From contig JABMCL010000061.1 of assembly GCA_018857735.1 (NCBI GenBank), positions 480,133-544,132 of the forward strand: 64,000 nucleotides of DNA, given 5' to 3'. Shown piece by piece: positions 38,401 to 50,360 of this stretch (positions are counted from its first letter, which is position 1; every line of letters starts with the position of its first letter). Source of the DNA: Alviniconcha marisindica (Eukaryota > Mollusca > Gastropoda > Provannidae). The position numbers and the translations under genes were made by a program. Below the pieces are notes generated by a model. The model did not search any database. It worked only from the letters and a program-made list of their open reading frames with translations, and was not told where the DNA came from.

Positions 38401-38487
38401 TGCCGGGCCAGTGCCGCGTCAGTGCCGCATGCGCGCGCGCGCGTGTCACAGTTTGTGTTGGCCGGGGCCGGGGCCGGGGCCGGTTGG
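38401..38487. repeat. GC-rich low-complexity tract with (GGGGCC)n
   Basis: Includes GCGCGCGCGCG and about three GGGGCC hexamers (38461-38483). It is able to form a G-quadruplex. It is short and not an expansion. Confidence 0.8.
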
Positions 38488-38606
38488 GAGCTGATGACTG
38501 TGGAGGGGTGGAATTATGGGTAGGTACTGAATAATGAACGTAAGTCACTATTTTCTTTCTTGAATGATATTCAGCTGCTTCTCATGCACACGTACAAAGT
38601 TTTTTT

Positions 38607-38610
<4 letters not shown>

Positions 38611-38670
<60 letters not shown>
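38611..38670. repeat. (GT)n microsatellite
   Basis: A T run followed by about 58 bp of perfect GT. Confidence 0.95.
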
Positions 38671-38674
<4 letters not shown>

Positions 38675-39029
38675 CTATTATTAGTGAGTGTTATATATGT
38701 GACTTTCTTGAACTGACACTGACGTTACCGTCCTTTCATATTTTTCTCACTGACTTATGTTGAAAATGTCCAGCTGAAAACTAAGCGCAGTTTAGTCACA
38801 TCAGTGTGTAGCCGACCAGCGACTGAAAAAGCGCTATGCAAAAATATCTAGTTACTAGTATCATAATTACTCTGCGGTGACTTGTTCAGTCTTTCAACAG
38901 TCGTGGGGAACAAAGTCACAGAGTCGGCATACTGAGTGACTAGCCGGGAAACAACTGCCGGAGTTTTTCAGCTCAGCAGGCTGGGTCACATCCGGGCCGA
39001 TCCCGGCGGCGGTGTCTCATCAGCTGCCC

Positions 39030-39130
39030 TTAGTATAATAATAATAATAATAATGGCCGACATTTCAGCCGCTATGGCGCATGATCCCTAGCAAGATCTA
39101 GGGCACAATGCGCCGTACAAAAAGCTGCAA
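39030..39130. repeat. (ATA)n followed by a dispersed short repeat
   Basis: ATAATAATAATAATAATAAT then GGCCGACATTTCAGCCGCTA and GGGCACAATGCGCCGTACAA. The AATAATAAT-plus-cell-size-repeat arrangement recurs at 50128 and 58556 with different bodies, a pattern of SINE-like ends primed at (AAT)n. Confidence 0.55.
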
Positions 39131-39304
39131 AAAAATACATGTATAAACACATACAATGGACAAAATAAAAAAAGGTTTCGGGCCATGGCACGACCGCCAA
39201 CCACGCAAGAATTTACATACAGCAATTTCAGTCAATACTGAACTAAAGTTGTTAGTAACCAAACCGCCAAACCCTTCCTGCGGCATCAGTTTTCTTCTTC
39301 TTCA

Positions 39305-39478
39305 AGTGTTGCCGTTAATGCCCTCGGATGTCGGTTGACATATTAGGGACAAGCTGAGACCAATGCCGAGTGAGCATGGTTCAGTATTTACATCCACGGA
39401 AACCATGAGGCTTGTAAGGACGGACAGCAGGACGGCCACCTCGACTCTCACACAGCTCCTGTCGGAACTATGGGCGGC
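39305..39478 (-). repeat. Foldback unit, single arm
   Basis: Matches the right arm at 7031-7190 (ACATATTAGGGACAAGCTGA, CCACCTCGACTCTCACACAG) with extra bases such as AGTGAGC in place of AAGC after ATGCCG. Confidence 0.85.
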
Positions 39479-39588
39479 ATGATCAGTTTCAGTGTTGTCG
39501 CTTCTACTGACTCAGCCGCTAGCCGGCCGCGGCGCTATTCAGTCTCCGCTGCGGCTCTCGGCGCAGCAGACTCATCGTAAGTGAGTGA

Positions 39589-39950
39589 CATGGTGCTTCA
39601 GTAACGTCCACACGGCACTGAGAAACCATAAGGCTTATCAGGGACGGGGAGAGGAGATTATATCAGTACCTATTATCGCTACACCGGCTACTGTCACCAC
39701 CAGAACAGTGACTCCCGCATCGCAATTAAGATGGGCAGCGATGCGGAGAGTCATTTTAATGTTTTCATAAGGATTGAGAGGGACTACAAAGTTCACACTG
39801 GCTGAGGCCACAACTCATTTCGAGTCAGTGCGGAATGAACGAGAACGGCCGAAGCGGATTCGCCGACTTGAACCCGGCGTCCGCGAGGCCGGTCTCTCGA
39901 TCTCTGTACCAGCCTAACGCCTTACTGCCTGGCCAAGTCCGCGGCGGCTC
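39589..39950 (-). mobile_element. SINE family A copy, antisense, heavily interrupted
   Basis: Compared with the 11691 copy it has extra CAGT (GCTTCAGTAACGTCC; TATATCAGTACC; AGAACAGTGACTCC), CGGC (ACACCGGCTACTGTC) and CGCA (GCATCGCAATTAAG) insertions. The base sequence between them is well preserved, so the inserts are not ordinary decay. Confidence 0.82.
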
Positions 39951-39984
39951 CGGCACCGGGACAAACTCATCGATGATGATGACT

Positions 39985-40168
39985 GATGATGAAGTGATGC
40001 TTAATGTCCTCAGCCGGATGTCGGCTGACATATTAGGGACAAGCTGAGACCAATGCCGCCGAAGCATGGTTCAATATAGCTTTACGTCCACGGAAGCCTG
40101 AAAGCTCGTTTAGACGGACAGCCCAGGACGGCCACCTCGACTCTCACACAGCTCCTGAACTGACTATG
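39985..40168 (-). repeat. Foldback unit, single arm, preceded by (GATGAT)n
   Basis: GATGATGATGACTGATGATG, then GTGATGCTTAATGTCCTCAG to CTCTCACACAGCTCCTGAAC. Extra CCG and GCC bases (CAGCCGGATGTC, ATGCCGCCGAAG) interrupt it relative to 7031-7190. Confidence 0.85.
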
Positions 40169-40189
40169 TGCAAACTCATCGGAGAGACT

Positions 40190-40556
40190 GTAGCTTTTTA
40201 TAGCGCGTTCTGAATATTCACAGAAGTTACCAGTGTACTTACAGCGCTATTTGGTGATTACATGGTTGGTGCGGCCACGGCTGCCGTCTCGGTGCGTTCT
40301 GTGTACCGAGCCATACAACCATGCACCGTGTCACGTCACTCATGCAAAGCCGCATTCGCTGGCAGAATGGCTGGGATCTGTCACTACGTGCTACTGCGGT
40401 AACACGGAGGTTGAACGGATGCCGAAAAAAGAGTCAACACAGAAAGCTGACCCTGGAGAAGAAAATTGTCCCGCCGCTTCTGCCGTCAGTGACGCGTCCC
40501 CGACTGACTGCGATCACAGCGAGTCTGGCATTCTAACCACTGAGCAATAACCGCTC
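40190..40556 (-). mobile_element. SINE family B copy, shortened and interrupted
   Basis: Body motifs (AGCTTTTTATAGCGCGTTCT, CATACAACCATGCACCGTGT, GCTGACCCTGGAGAAGAAAA) and the head complement (CATTCTAACCACTGAGCAAT) follow the copy at 10294. The B box region is broken (GTCAGTGACGCGTCCCCGAC). Confidence 0.8.
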
Positions 40557-41209
40557 CCCATTCCGGCTTCTGTTCGTCCGTGGTGTGAGAGGAACGCAGT
40601 ATGTTCATTTATTATTTTTGAGGTTTTATGTATATATCTGGTTGATCTTGTAAAGCGCGGTGTGCTCATTTGTCAGTGGGACAGAAATGACCGCTAGTGT
40701 TTACTTCAGTCGTGGAACAAAGTAGAGTGTGTGGATCTAAAAATAGAACTAAAAATAGAACTAAAAATAGATATTGGGCTCCAGAGTTTTCCCGGAATTT
40801 CTACGTGATTGTCTCCCCTAACCGCACCCCCCCAAAAACAAAACAAAAAGCCCTGTAATGTAGTATGAATATGTACACTATTCAAAATTCGTAAACACGG
40901 AGCAGATTTTAAGACCATGAACATGATACAGCTGCCACAAATTCAGCCCAACTACGTTTGAGATCAAATTTGGAGCAGCTGATGCAATCCTCCGGATTAT
41001 TGACCTTGCTTGGTTACATACGTACAATGTGCGTATGAATATAACAATGTACGAAAGTAATACTAAATCTAAAGCCCGAACTAGGCAAAGGATGGCATAG
41101 AACTGATAAATATGGCATCTCATGCTATGCCTTAAAAGGTAAATCGAAGGCAAATCATAAAAACAGAATTGAAACAATGTACTATTTTTCGACTCGCATT
41201 GATATTATG

Positions 41210-41217
41210 TGACGTCA
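41210..41217. promoter_or_regulatory. Perfect CRE/ATF site TGACGTCA
   Basis: The full palindrome TGACGTCA lies 105 bp upstream of the upstream ORF and 425 bp upstream of the proposed main ATG. Such sites bind CREB/ATF family bZIP proteins. A single 8-mer can occur by chance, but its position just before a gene start is suggestive. Confidence 0.5.
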
Positions 41218-41321
41218 GGAGAGGCCGAAGGATGTCATTTATAGCAGCGGCATGATCAATATGAGTCAAACACCAAGTTACCGAAAAAGAGAGAGATTTT
41301 GACGTATCGCGCTTGAAAGTA

Positions 41322-41618
41322 ATGGAATCTTTGATCGAAAAAAGTTTCAGTGAGAACAGTCCTTCACATCAAATTTGTGTTTACCACAACGCCAGGCAGT
41401 TTAAGTATTTGGACGAATATCATTCCAAGTGGATGAAAAAGGAGAACCCGCCACCTGGTTCCTGGTACGCATCGCTCACAGTAAGTCCAGATTTTCCCGC
41501 TTACGGAATTACCACTGATCATCGTGAAAATAATCGTTGGATGTGTAATCATCACTCGACAGGAGGAAACGAACCTGTTAACTGTGAGTATCTGACAGGC
41601 CTTGAATCTTTAATTTGA
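41322..41618 (+). CDS. Upstream ORF of 98 codons before the KVQF gene
   Basis: Opens at ATG 41322 and stops at TGA 41616-41618, 23 nt before the proposed main start at 41642 and in another frame. It is not recognised as a domain. It has a PPPG stretch (residues about 45-48) and several Trp and His residues. Three readings are possible: a translated upstream ORF that limits main-frame translation; the true N-terminal coding part, linked by an unrecognised intron (CTGTGAGTA near 41584 looks like a donor) or a frameshift error; or a chance frame. Confidence 0.4.
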   Translation: MESLIEKSFSENSPSHQICVYHNARQFKYLDEYHSKWMKKENPPPGSWYASLTVSPDFPAYGITTDHRENNRWMCNHHSTGGNEPVNCEYLTGLESLI

Positions 41619-41641
41619 CATTTGGACGCAACAAGCTTGTG

Positions 41642-44600
41642 ATGAGAGCAGCGTATGGTTCGCCACGAGCCCACCGGCATCATGGCAACAACTTAAACGA
41701 CAGTGTGGGTGTGAGTTCAAGTGCACCAGCTGGCTTCAAAATGTTAATGCCACCCTTTTTGCGGTTGGACAGTACCGGTGAAGATGACGGACCCGTTCGA
41801 TCAGTGGATCACCAAAGGGCAAACACATATCGTCAGGGGACATCATCGAGCGTGACGAACACTTTTTGGGGTAAAATGTTCCAGTTCGCTCCGCCACCCA
41901 AAACTTTGTTACAGAATCGCACAGTCCCCCAAGCAGTAGCACAGGGAGGGCTTAGTGCCTTGGACGAGTTAATTCATAGCAGGCAAGCTATAGACTACGT
42001 CGCTAAGGCAGGTATGCGGCCAAACGTGAAGATGGCCCAGACTGCTCAACAACAACCACCAAGCCGCTACGGCCAGTGGGGGGTCATGAACCCCAACTGC
42101 CCATGGCTACTACCCCCGGGAGTATTCCCTTGTCATGTGTTTCTTGCTGCGCAGTCACAGAGCCCGGTTCGGCCACCAACTTCCGGCCATTTTGTACACA
42201 AAGGCGCGTGGTCACCCAGTGGTACAAATACTAGTAGTATTGCCGTGACGTGCGAACAGTTTTCTGTGCAGAAGAACGCCACAGCCTATCTTCAGTGTGC
42301 CAAAACTTTGCCAGACTGTCATATTGTTCAGGACACTTCCAATGTGCAAGGTGGTTTCAGTTGTCCCACGGTCAGCGCTCACAGTCACACTCAGGGACAC
42401 AGTAACGCTGCTACTTCATTGTCCGGGTGCGGGAAATTCAATGAGTTGCATCAGACGCGATCACACACTGAGTCAAAAGAGCATACAAACATGGGTGAAA
42501 TTACGCCGCAGGAAGAAGATTCAAGGGGTGCAGAGCAAAAAAGTGCAGAATGTGCAGCAAGTGCTTCCAATACATGCAATTATAGTCAGTCTAAAAACAG
42601 TGGTGCTGGGAATCGAAACACCCAGGACAAGAATCAAGGCCTTGTGACTTTGAGTAGTTTGAGCAGCCCTGGATCCCTTTCCATCCTGACTGTTCCTCAG
42701 GAAGAGATGGTAGCTAAGCATCCCACAAAACATGAAACTGTCAACTCAGAGGCTTCAGACAGCAAGGATGATAGTAATAGTGAAAAAGAAACTGAAGGTG
42801 AAAACAATATTTTGGGTGCATACTGCAGGGAAGTACTACGGGACATGAAAACATCACCTGCATGCTGTGGTCAGGAGCTTGAGTCTGAGGATGATGATTT
42901 CTGGTCAGACAGTGAAGATGAAGATGCTAGAGAAATTGATGAAGACTGTATTGAAGAGGCACTGCTTGATCTGCCATTTTGTGGGCTGAGTGAAACGATT
43001 ATATTGTCCAGACCAGAGGAGGTGAAAGGAAAGAGATGCTCACCCAAACCTGATCGTGCAGCTAATACACGTTGGAATCGCCATTACTCTACCACTGTGC
43101 CTCCAGGCCGCCCCAGCAAGGTAAGAGTCACTCAAATTGTAGTGCCTAATTTTGATGCATGTAATCTGTTGAGCTGTAAACAATTTATCAGCAGTTTTGC
43201 AACATTTATTTATGATGTATTTTTAATTTTACATACCCGTAGATAGAGCAAAGAAGGGGTGGACAGGTACAAATAGTGTCAAGGACTATTACAGTTGCAG
43301 TGGTGTTTGGTTTTACATGCCTTGTTTTATGTGAAACACCTGCCATCTCAGCCTACGTCCTATGTACATCATATAAACAATCATACACCTTTTCAGTATT
43401 TTACAGTGTCACTTGATTCAAAGTCATATACGCAGGGTATATGTGTGTTTAGCTTAACCTGCCACCTGCACAGGTTCAGCATCTCCCATGCACCCATTGT
43501 CTTCAGATGTTGTCTGTGGACAGTCTTGTGACTAAACTGTAAACACCCTCACCAAACCTCCTTTGGTGGGTGATGGACTGCAGGTTGCTTCAAGATAAAT
43601 ATATGTACTATGTCTGTCACTGTATCAGTGATTGTGCCCGTTTCACTGTGTGTGTGTGTGTGTTTTTCTTGTGCATGTGTTTTCAAAACAGTCTCTACAC
43701 CCTGCAAGTCAACTTAGGAGATTTTCCAAAAACTCCAATCAAATACTTTTCATTTTAAGTTTTACTTTTAGGGGAATAGACAGTGGAGCTTGTGCTTCTT
43801 GTGCACATGCTGATGTGGGTGCCTTGAGAAACACACATCAGTTATCCTGTATAATTTGTGTGTGCTTTTCTTTAGGGTGTTATAACTTGGGTATTGCACT
43901 TGCTGCTAGTCAGTGAGTTGTACATTGTTCACTGCAGTGTTAAATAAAGAAATAGTTTCTTCTATTTCATCAGCGGTCACACTGACACAGACTGATCTGC
44001 ATCGTTATATGCACGTTTAAAAGTTTCATCATGCATTATGTAAAATGATAATTATGCAAAAATATGCAGACTTTTCTCTTTCTTTAAAAAAAACAAAAAA
44101 AATCCCACCAAGACTTCCCTTTTCAGTCCAGTATGCAGTGTTTTTTCTCCTCTTTGCATGTGGTTGCATACATGTTTGTGTTCATGCACACACACACATA
44201 CACACACACACAATGATCACTCTAGAAATTTTTGAAACTGGTGTGACTTAATAAGGTGCCAAAAGTGGTTTGCAGAAACTAGTCAGATAATCACTGTAAC
44301 TGGTCAAATACACAGCCATCCATACTAGTACTAGTACTACAAGAGCTGTACAAGCAAATGCCCAGCTCCCTTCCCCATCTAGAACACGCACACACACACA
44401 CACACACACCACACCCACTCTCTCTCTTAGTCTGTGCAGTGTTTATAAAATAAAAAGAAATAATATATATAACTGTTCTAACAAAATAACATTAAGTGTA
44501 CTTCTGACTGATTGCTGGTTGTTGTTCTGGTAAATGGTGATCTTTAACCAATTAAGTATTTGGAATTACTGGTTAACACAAACCTCACATAAAACTAATT

Positions 44601-46196
44601 AGTGGTAAAAGTAAAACTAATGCATCACTGTGTATGCTACAGTAAGTTGAGTAACATAACTCGCTGTTTTACGCAGGGCACAGGCAAGACTGATTCTCTC
44701 TCTAGTCTCTCTCTCTGTCCCCTTTTCTCTGTATGTGTGCACATGTGCATGTCTCATTGTGTGTCCACACATGTATTGTCACTGCGGAGAAATGAGATTC
44801 AGAATGCACCCCTTTCAAAGTCTGTCACTGTGTCTTACTCGTAGTAAGCTTGTAGTTGTAGAAGTAGGTATGTCAACAATAAACCATTAATAATGCAGAA
44901 TAATATTAATAATAACCAGTTTCAAGATCTAAGGACTGTGTCTAATCTGGAATAAAAATTGGTTCTGTCTTGTGCCTGTGCATGCCAGTGTTGCTGAGTG
45001 TGCCTGAAATGTAGGTATACATATATGCCATTGGGGGGGGGCATCCTTTTTTTGAGGATGTACATCTGGTGGAGCTTATGTAGCTTGTATTTGCACATAT
45101 CAGGTGAGAGTTACTGTTGGAGGCTCAGATCTTTGTTGTTGTACTTGTGTTATGTAAATTGAGTGCTACTTAACTCCCTTGTTTGTTGATTCTGCATGAG
45201 TGCTCTGGGCCCCATCTGTTTCAGATTTGTGACCATTAATAATACAGTTGTGATCATTATTAATTATTGATGACATCACAAGTATTGCTTTAGTGTAATT
45301 ACACATCAGCCTGAGTGCATTCTGAACCTGATTACAATTTACACAAAGTACAGATGTATGTATTAATATATAATACAATGCATTTTGTTTGTGTGTGTCT
45401 CTTTTTTTGCCCTTAACATGACCCGCACAGCTAATTCGGCATATATATATATATGTATGTATATATATATACATATATATATATGTGTTGCCTAACATTT
45501 TATAATCTTTCTCTTTCCATCTCATGCATAGCGAAATCTCTTTCTCTCTGAGTCTTATGCATAGGGAAATCATAGTAATAACAGCATTCATGGCTGTAAA
45601 TCTCTCCCTGAAGCATTAGTGCTTAGCATTTTAGCTTAACAACAAAATATCTGTGCTTTTTCCTTCAGGTGCAGTTTTGCTGCGGCAAGGAGATAGATGA
45701 AGTGCGCCTGTTTGAGCAAGAGGAGGGAGAGCTGCTTGAACAGGAGGAGGGGGGTCTGACAACAATGGAGATGCAGAAGGCTCGCGATCTCTTACAGCAG
45801 CACGAAGGTAAAGCTGCCCAGCTTCTTCAAAAGAAAAGGCGGTCTTCTCAAGTCTCTAGTGCCATGGAACCCAACAACAGTGCTTCTGGCAGTGCCTCTC
45901 TGCAGGTGCGAGGCATTGTTCCAGACAGGGGTGATGTCTGTGATGGTGATGCTCCTCTTTCAGGACATAGTGAGGCTGCTGCTCAGGCCAGAGGGGCTGT
46001 GGCCCCAGGTCAGCATCACGAGGAAGATGATGACTTTGTATTTGACTTGGATGGTGTGGACTTTGTTTTGGATGATTTGGAAACTGATGAGGATGGCCTC
46101 GAATCTGAAGAGGAGGGAGAGTGTGTAGAAGTGGAGGAGGAGGAAGATGATGATGAATTTGTCTTTTTTTGCAAGGAGGATGGTGAAGAGAAGTAA
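41642..46196 (+). CDS. Acidic two-exon protein with KVQF (PP1-docking type) motif; possible PPP1R15-like
   Basis: Exons 41642-43120 and 45669-46196; donor gtaaga, acceptor ccttcag, phase 0, 668 residues. The 5' frame stays open back to TGA 41603, and the first ATG is 41642. Features: a hydrophobic N-terminal stretch (MLMPPFLRL, residues about 36-44; TNTFWGKMFQFAPPP); a long Ser/Gln/His-rich middle; an acidic segment (ESEDDDFWSDSEDEDA) followed by CIEEALLDLPFCGLSE; and KVQF at residues 493-496, formed exactly across the splice. After that come EIDEVRLFEQEEGELLEQEE and a very acidic C-terminus. RVxF motifs dock protein phosphatase 1. The Trp-Pro-Phe N-terminus, mid-acidic blocks and late RVxF recall PPP1R15 (GADD34/CReP), which targets PP1 to phospho-eIF2alpha, but the family's GPWE..ARD segment after RVxF is not seen. 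A gene is likely; the family call is tentative. Confidence 0.72.
43121..45668 (+). other. Single intron of the KVQF gene
   Basis: AT-rich with short CA tracts (44187-44211, 44391-44409), a GT tract (43649-43664) and an interrupted AT tract (45440-45485). Around 43436-43475 lies TTTAGCTTAACCTGCCACCT, a shred of SINE family B. No additional exon is recognised. Confidence 0.65.
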
Positions 46197-46726
46197 GATT
46201 CCGCAACGGAACATTCCATGTTTCCCCCCCTAAATTAGTGAATACATTGTATGCGAACTTGTAAAATCAAGGAATGCCAAGTTATCTCTTGCTTCTGGGT
46301 TGCTCCATGGTATTCAGGATGTCCCGGATGATTCCCTGAAATGTTCAGTGTGGATCAGTTTGAACTGGCAAAGCTGCAAACCATCTGTAGTCAAGAGAAT
46401 TTTATTATTTTTAAATGGTCGGAAAACAGTAACCTTTGTGGGTGCCTGTAGAGTTTTGTGTATTTTTAGTTTTAACTAAGTGATTTATCAATTTGAGTTT
46501 ATTTAATATTACAAGTAGAGCTCCATGTTTTTTGTTGTTGTTGCTAAGGATAGTTTATTTTGTTTAGGTTGAATGCAGAAGTTATTTTATTTGTTAAATA
46601 TACTTAAGCACAATAGCAGTATAACATTTCAACAGTTACTGAGTTATCCATGAAGTTAATATGAAACTGGGCATAATCCAAATTTGATAGCTTTCGGGAA
46701 ATAATCATTACTCCAAAGTCCAAGTG

Positions 46727-46751
46727 CAATAAAATAAAAAATAAAATAAAT
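46727..46751 (+). terminator. Candidate poly(A) signal cluster of the KVQF gene
   Basis: CAATAAAATAAAAAATAAAA contains several AATAAA hexamers about 530 bp past the stop codon at 46196. It is AT-rich DNA, so chance occurrence is possible. Confidence 0.4.
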
Positions 46752-46759
46752 GCAGCAGA

Positions 46760-49700
46760 AGTAGTAACAGTGGTCAGGTAAAATTACAGAAATAGCAACA
46801 ATTATTTTTCTCTAGTTTTTTTTGTGTGTATATATTTTCTTTCATAGTATTGCATTTTACAGTCTTCATAACTGCTGATGTTTCTCTAAGTCTAAGCCTG
46901 ATTGGCTGTTAATGCTATAAACATACCATTGCCATATAATTATTATATTTATATATAATATATATATATATATATATGAGAGAGTAAACAAATTCAGCCA
47001 CTAGTCAGTTCGTAAATATTGTATTAAAAGGTGGATTGGAATTTTTCATTATTAGCAGCTGCAGTGCAAATATCTGTATGCATAACAGTACAATATTATT
47101 ACCTTTTTTTTTTATTCATGTTTTTTTCTTTTCATATTTTATTTTTTTAATTGCTTTTTTCATATCTTCAGTTCATCGATATAAAATAAAATAGCTGTGC
47201 TTATAATAAATGGCCATTCCACTTGTGCCATGTGAAAGCAGTTCATTCATAAATATGGAACTCTGGAGTCCGTCCCATTTTTGTTTGACTGAGAGAATGG
47301 AATTATCAGGAGAGATGCAGGCTGCAGTTTAGTGAGAAAAGAACTTGAAGTAGAATGTAATATTTTATGAATCAGGATACCACCAAGAAAATTTAATTTG
47401 GAAACAACTCCAAGAGAGCAAAAACTTCATAGACAGCAATGAGATTGAGAGCAGCTTTGTTATGTGAATTATTCAGTGACCGAGGAAGAGAATAAAACAC
47501 ATGAGTGGCTGTATAGCACACTGAGTGACATTGGCATGGCCTGATCTAGAACAGGGGTTATGAATCACGCCAAAGGGGAGATGTTGAGAAGCAAAATATT
47601 TGCATAGACTTAGTCCTATAGTAGAGACTTTATAAACGACAACACATGTACTGCATTTCTTCTGAAATTGCATTTTCTCTGTTTTTGCATACACTATTGC
47701 AAATCCATGTACATAACTGTCACTTGTAACAGTAACACAGCAACAGGGTTGTGTTGTCCAGTGAATTGGACAGGGTGCTAATGGCAATGAACCTGCAAAT
47801 TACCCTCCAGAAACTTAGTCATGAATGATGAAATACATTCTTGTGTGTAAAGCTGTGTATGATGTAATGATCAGCGACTGAAATTTTAACTGAATTGTGA
47901 GCGAGTATATGGCCTGGATTTCCACTGCCATAAAACATGTACTGATGTAGCTTGCAGGCAAGTTGCAAGGACTCAGTCAGTGAATATGATTTGTGATATA
48001 GAATGTCTGAGAAAATTTCACGAAGTGTGTTCTTTGTGTGTATGTGTGTGTGTGTGTAAGCTTTTGAATTTGAAAGCTTGACATTGACAGATCTACTTGA
48101 GATGGGTGTGAATAAAAGGTTTAAATATTGCATACTGTGCCATCAAAATGTTTTGTTTATGAAGTTGTCTTCATTTACTGTAAAAAAAATCTGAGGTAAG
48201 GTTGACTGCTACTAGTGCTAGCATTCTGAAACAAAATCCAAACACAATGTTAATTTGATATGAGGATGATGGCAATACAAAATGTGCGAATTTCCAGGGT
48301 AATCCCCTTTTTCAAAACCACGAAACAACAGTTAAACAGTGATAAATGATAGTATTGTACTTACCTGGTTGTGGTTTGTTGAATGCCTGGAGTGTGGTGC
48401 AGCTTTGACTAAGAGGCTTACCCCCAGCATTTGTACATGTTGTATTGTCATATTAAATTAGCTTTTTAATTTATTTTTTTAATCTTCAGTTGCATCTAGA
48501 TAAACCTGTGAGTCTGTGTTTGATCAGTGTCACCATCTGTTAAAAAAAAAAAATCCAGTCATTAAGAGTAAGACAGATTTAAAAAAAAATCAAGTTTCTG
48601 GTGGTATCATGCAAATCAACATCACTCAAAATCAAACTTTGTGCGCTTTTTACATAAATTGATACCCGATACAGTGAATAGTTCAAGCCAGTCAAGGTCA
48701 CAGCTGAGCTAGAACTAGTAAAGTTTCAATTTTTTTATTACTGGGTTTATTGCTGGCATATGATAGGGAGAGCTATATTAAAGATGATTGGTCAATGTGT
48801 AAACTTGGCAAAACCCTGATTGCTTTCTGATACTGTTTACTGTGTTAAGCAAGATTCTTGAAACAATGCATGATTATGAGCTCCATTAAGCATTATATGT
48901 GTGTTCACACCAGTTTTGGTGACCATACCCATGATAAACTTGCGAAAAGATGAAAACATTTATAACGAAAAATTATCCAGGTTGGATGTGAGTCAGCTCT
49001 TTGTTTCTTCACAGTTCTTGAAAATTATATATCTATCCAAATCCACCTTGTGTGTCCATTAAAAAAATACATACAACTGTTTATAAGATTATATATATAT
49101 ATACACACTCATACCCATGCCCCAAATATGACTTCTTTGTCTTAAGATGTGTCTTCCTTGGCATTTTGACAGCCTCGGTGCTGTGGAGACTGTCATCCAA
49201 GGGCCTTGCAAGACAGTGTGAATTTGCAGCACATTTAATTTAGAAAAAAGAAAAAAAGAAAAAAATCGTGTTCAAAAGCCAGAGTCAAAGTCAGTGAGTC
49301 ACACACTATGTTTTCCTTGTGTATACATGTAAATTGGTCTTGTACGAATTGGTCACACTGATCTGTTATTTGGGAGGGGAAACACCCACCAGAAATTTTG
49401 TAGGTGACTGTACTGCCTGAATATAGATGTGCAAGACGAGCGTTACTGTTAGACCATAGTGAAGAGGGAGCAGAACATCCTTCTGCTGAAGTTTGGATGT
49501 TTATGAGGCAGTCCATCGTGTGAGGCTGAACAGCTGCCATTGTTGCTCGCAGTACCCTTGTCATTCAGGCAGCTGCTCTCTGTCTTCATCCGCCTTTAAC
49601 AGCTGAGTGAACTGAGGCAGTGTAGGTTGCGCTGAAGTTGCTGGAAGCCTTATCAGGTTCCTGTGGTGGTTTAAGCAAGTGCTGTGATGAGCGGGGATTG

Positions 49701-50329
49701 TTCTGCTGGGTTGGACTGAGTGCACCCTGTGTTTGTGCCTCTAGTCCGCTGTCTTGTCTGAACAATTAGTCTTGTGGTCTGCCAGTGCCTTTTAAAACCC
49801 ACTCAGCTCCTCTTAAACTTAAAGGGGTGATACGCTAGATATTTTACCCGTAAGAGTTCACCCTGATATAACCGTACCGGTTGACTCAGCGTAAAACGCC
49901 TACTAACTTACCCGTAAGAGCCACAATGCATTGTGCAATTCTGTGTCTGATTTTCCCCTTTTTTGCGTACATGTGACCCACACGAAGCACACTCCATTTC
50001 TGTTGATTTGGCATGCATGCCTAAGCCTGTAACTTGAGTAAGAGTGCAGGTTGATTTACGCACCCATTTTTGGTGGTGGTTGTGAAGAGTAGAATTAGAC
50101 TGGATCAAGTGCTTGGCTGTAGTAATAATAATAATGGAAATTTGTAAAGCGCCTACTCTGCGGCTCAAAGCGCTGAACAAGCATAGTATAATGTACATCG
50201 AGATGGAAATGTTACCAGCAATAAAAATGTATATAAGAAAAAAAGAAAAAAGCTAACACATAATGTAGACAGTGTAACTATGCAAAAACGTAACTATGCA
50301 AAAAATGCACACACACACACACACACACA

Positions 50330-50360
<31 letters not shown>

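Noticed and set aside
38461..38483. Pathogenic-type GGGGCC expansion
   Set aside because: Only about three hexamers, in intergenic DNA.
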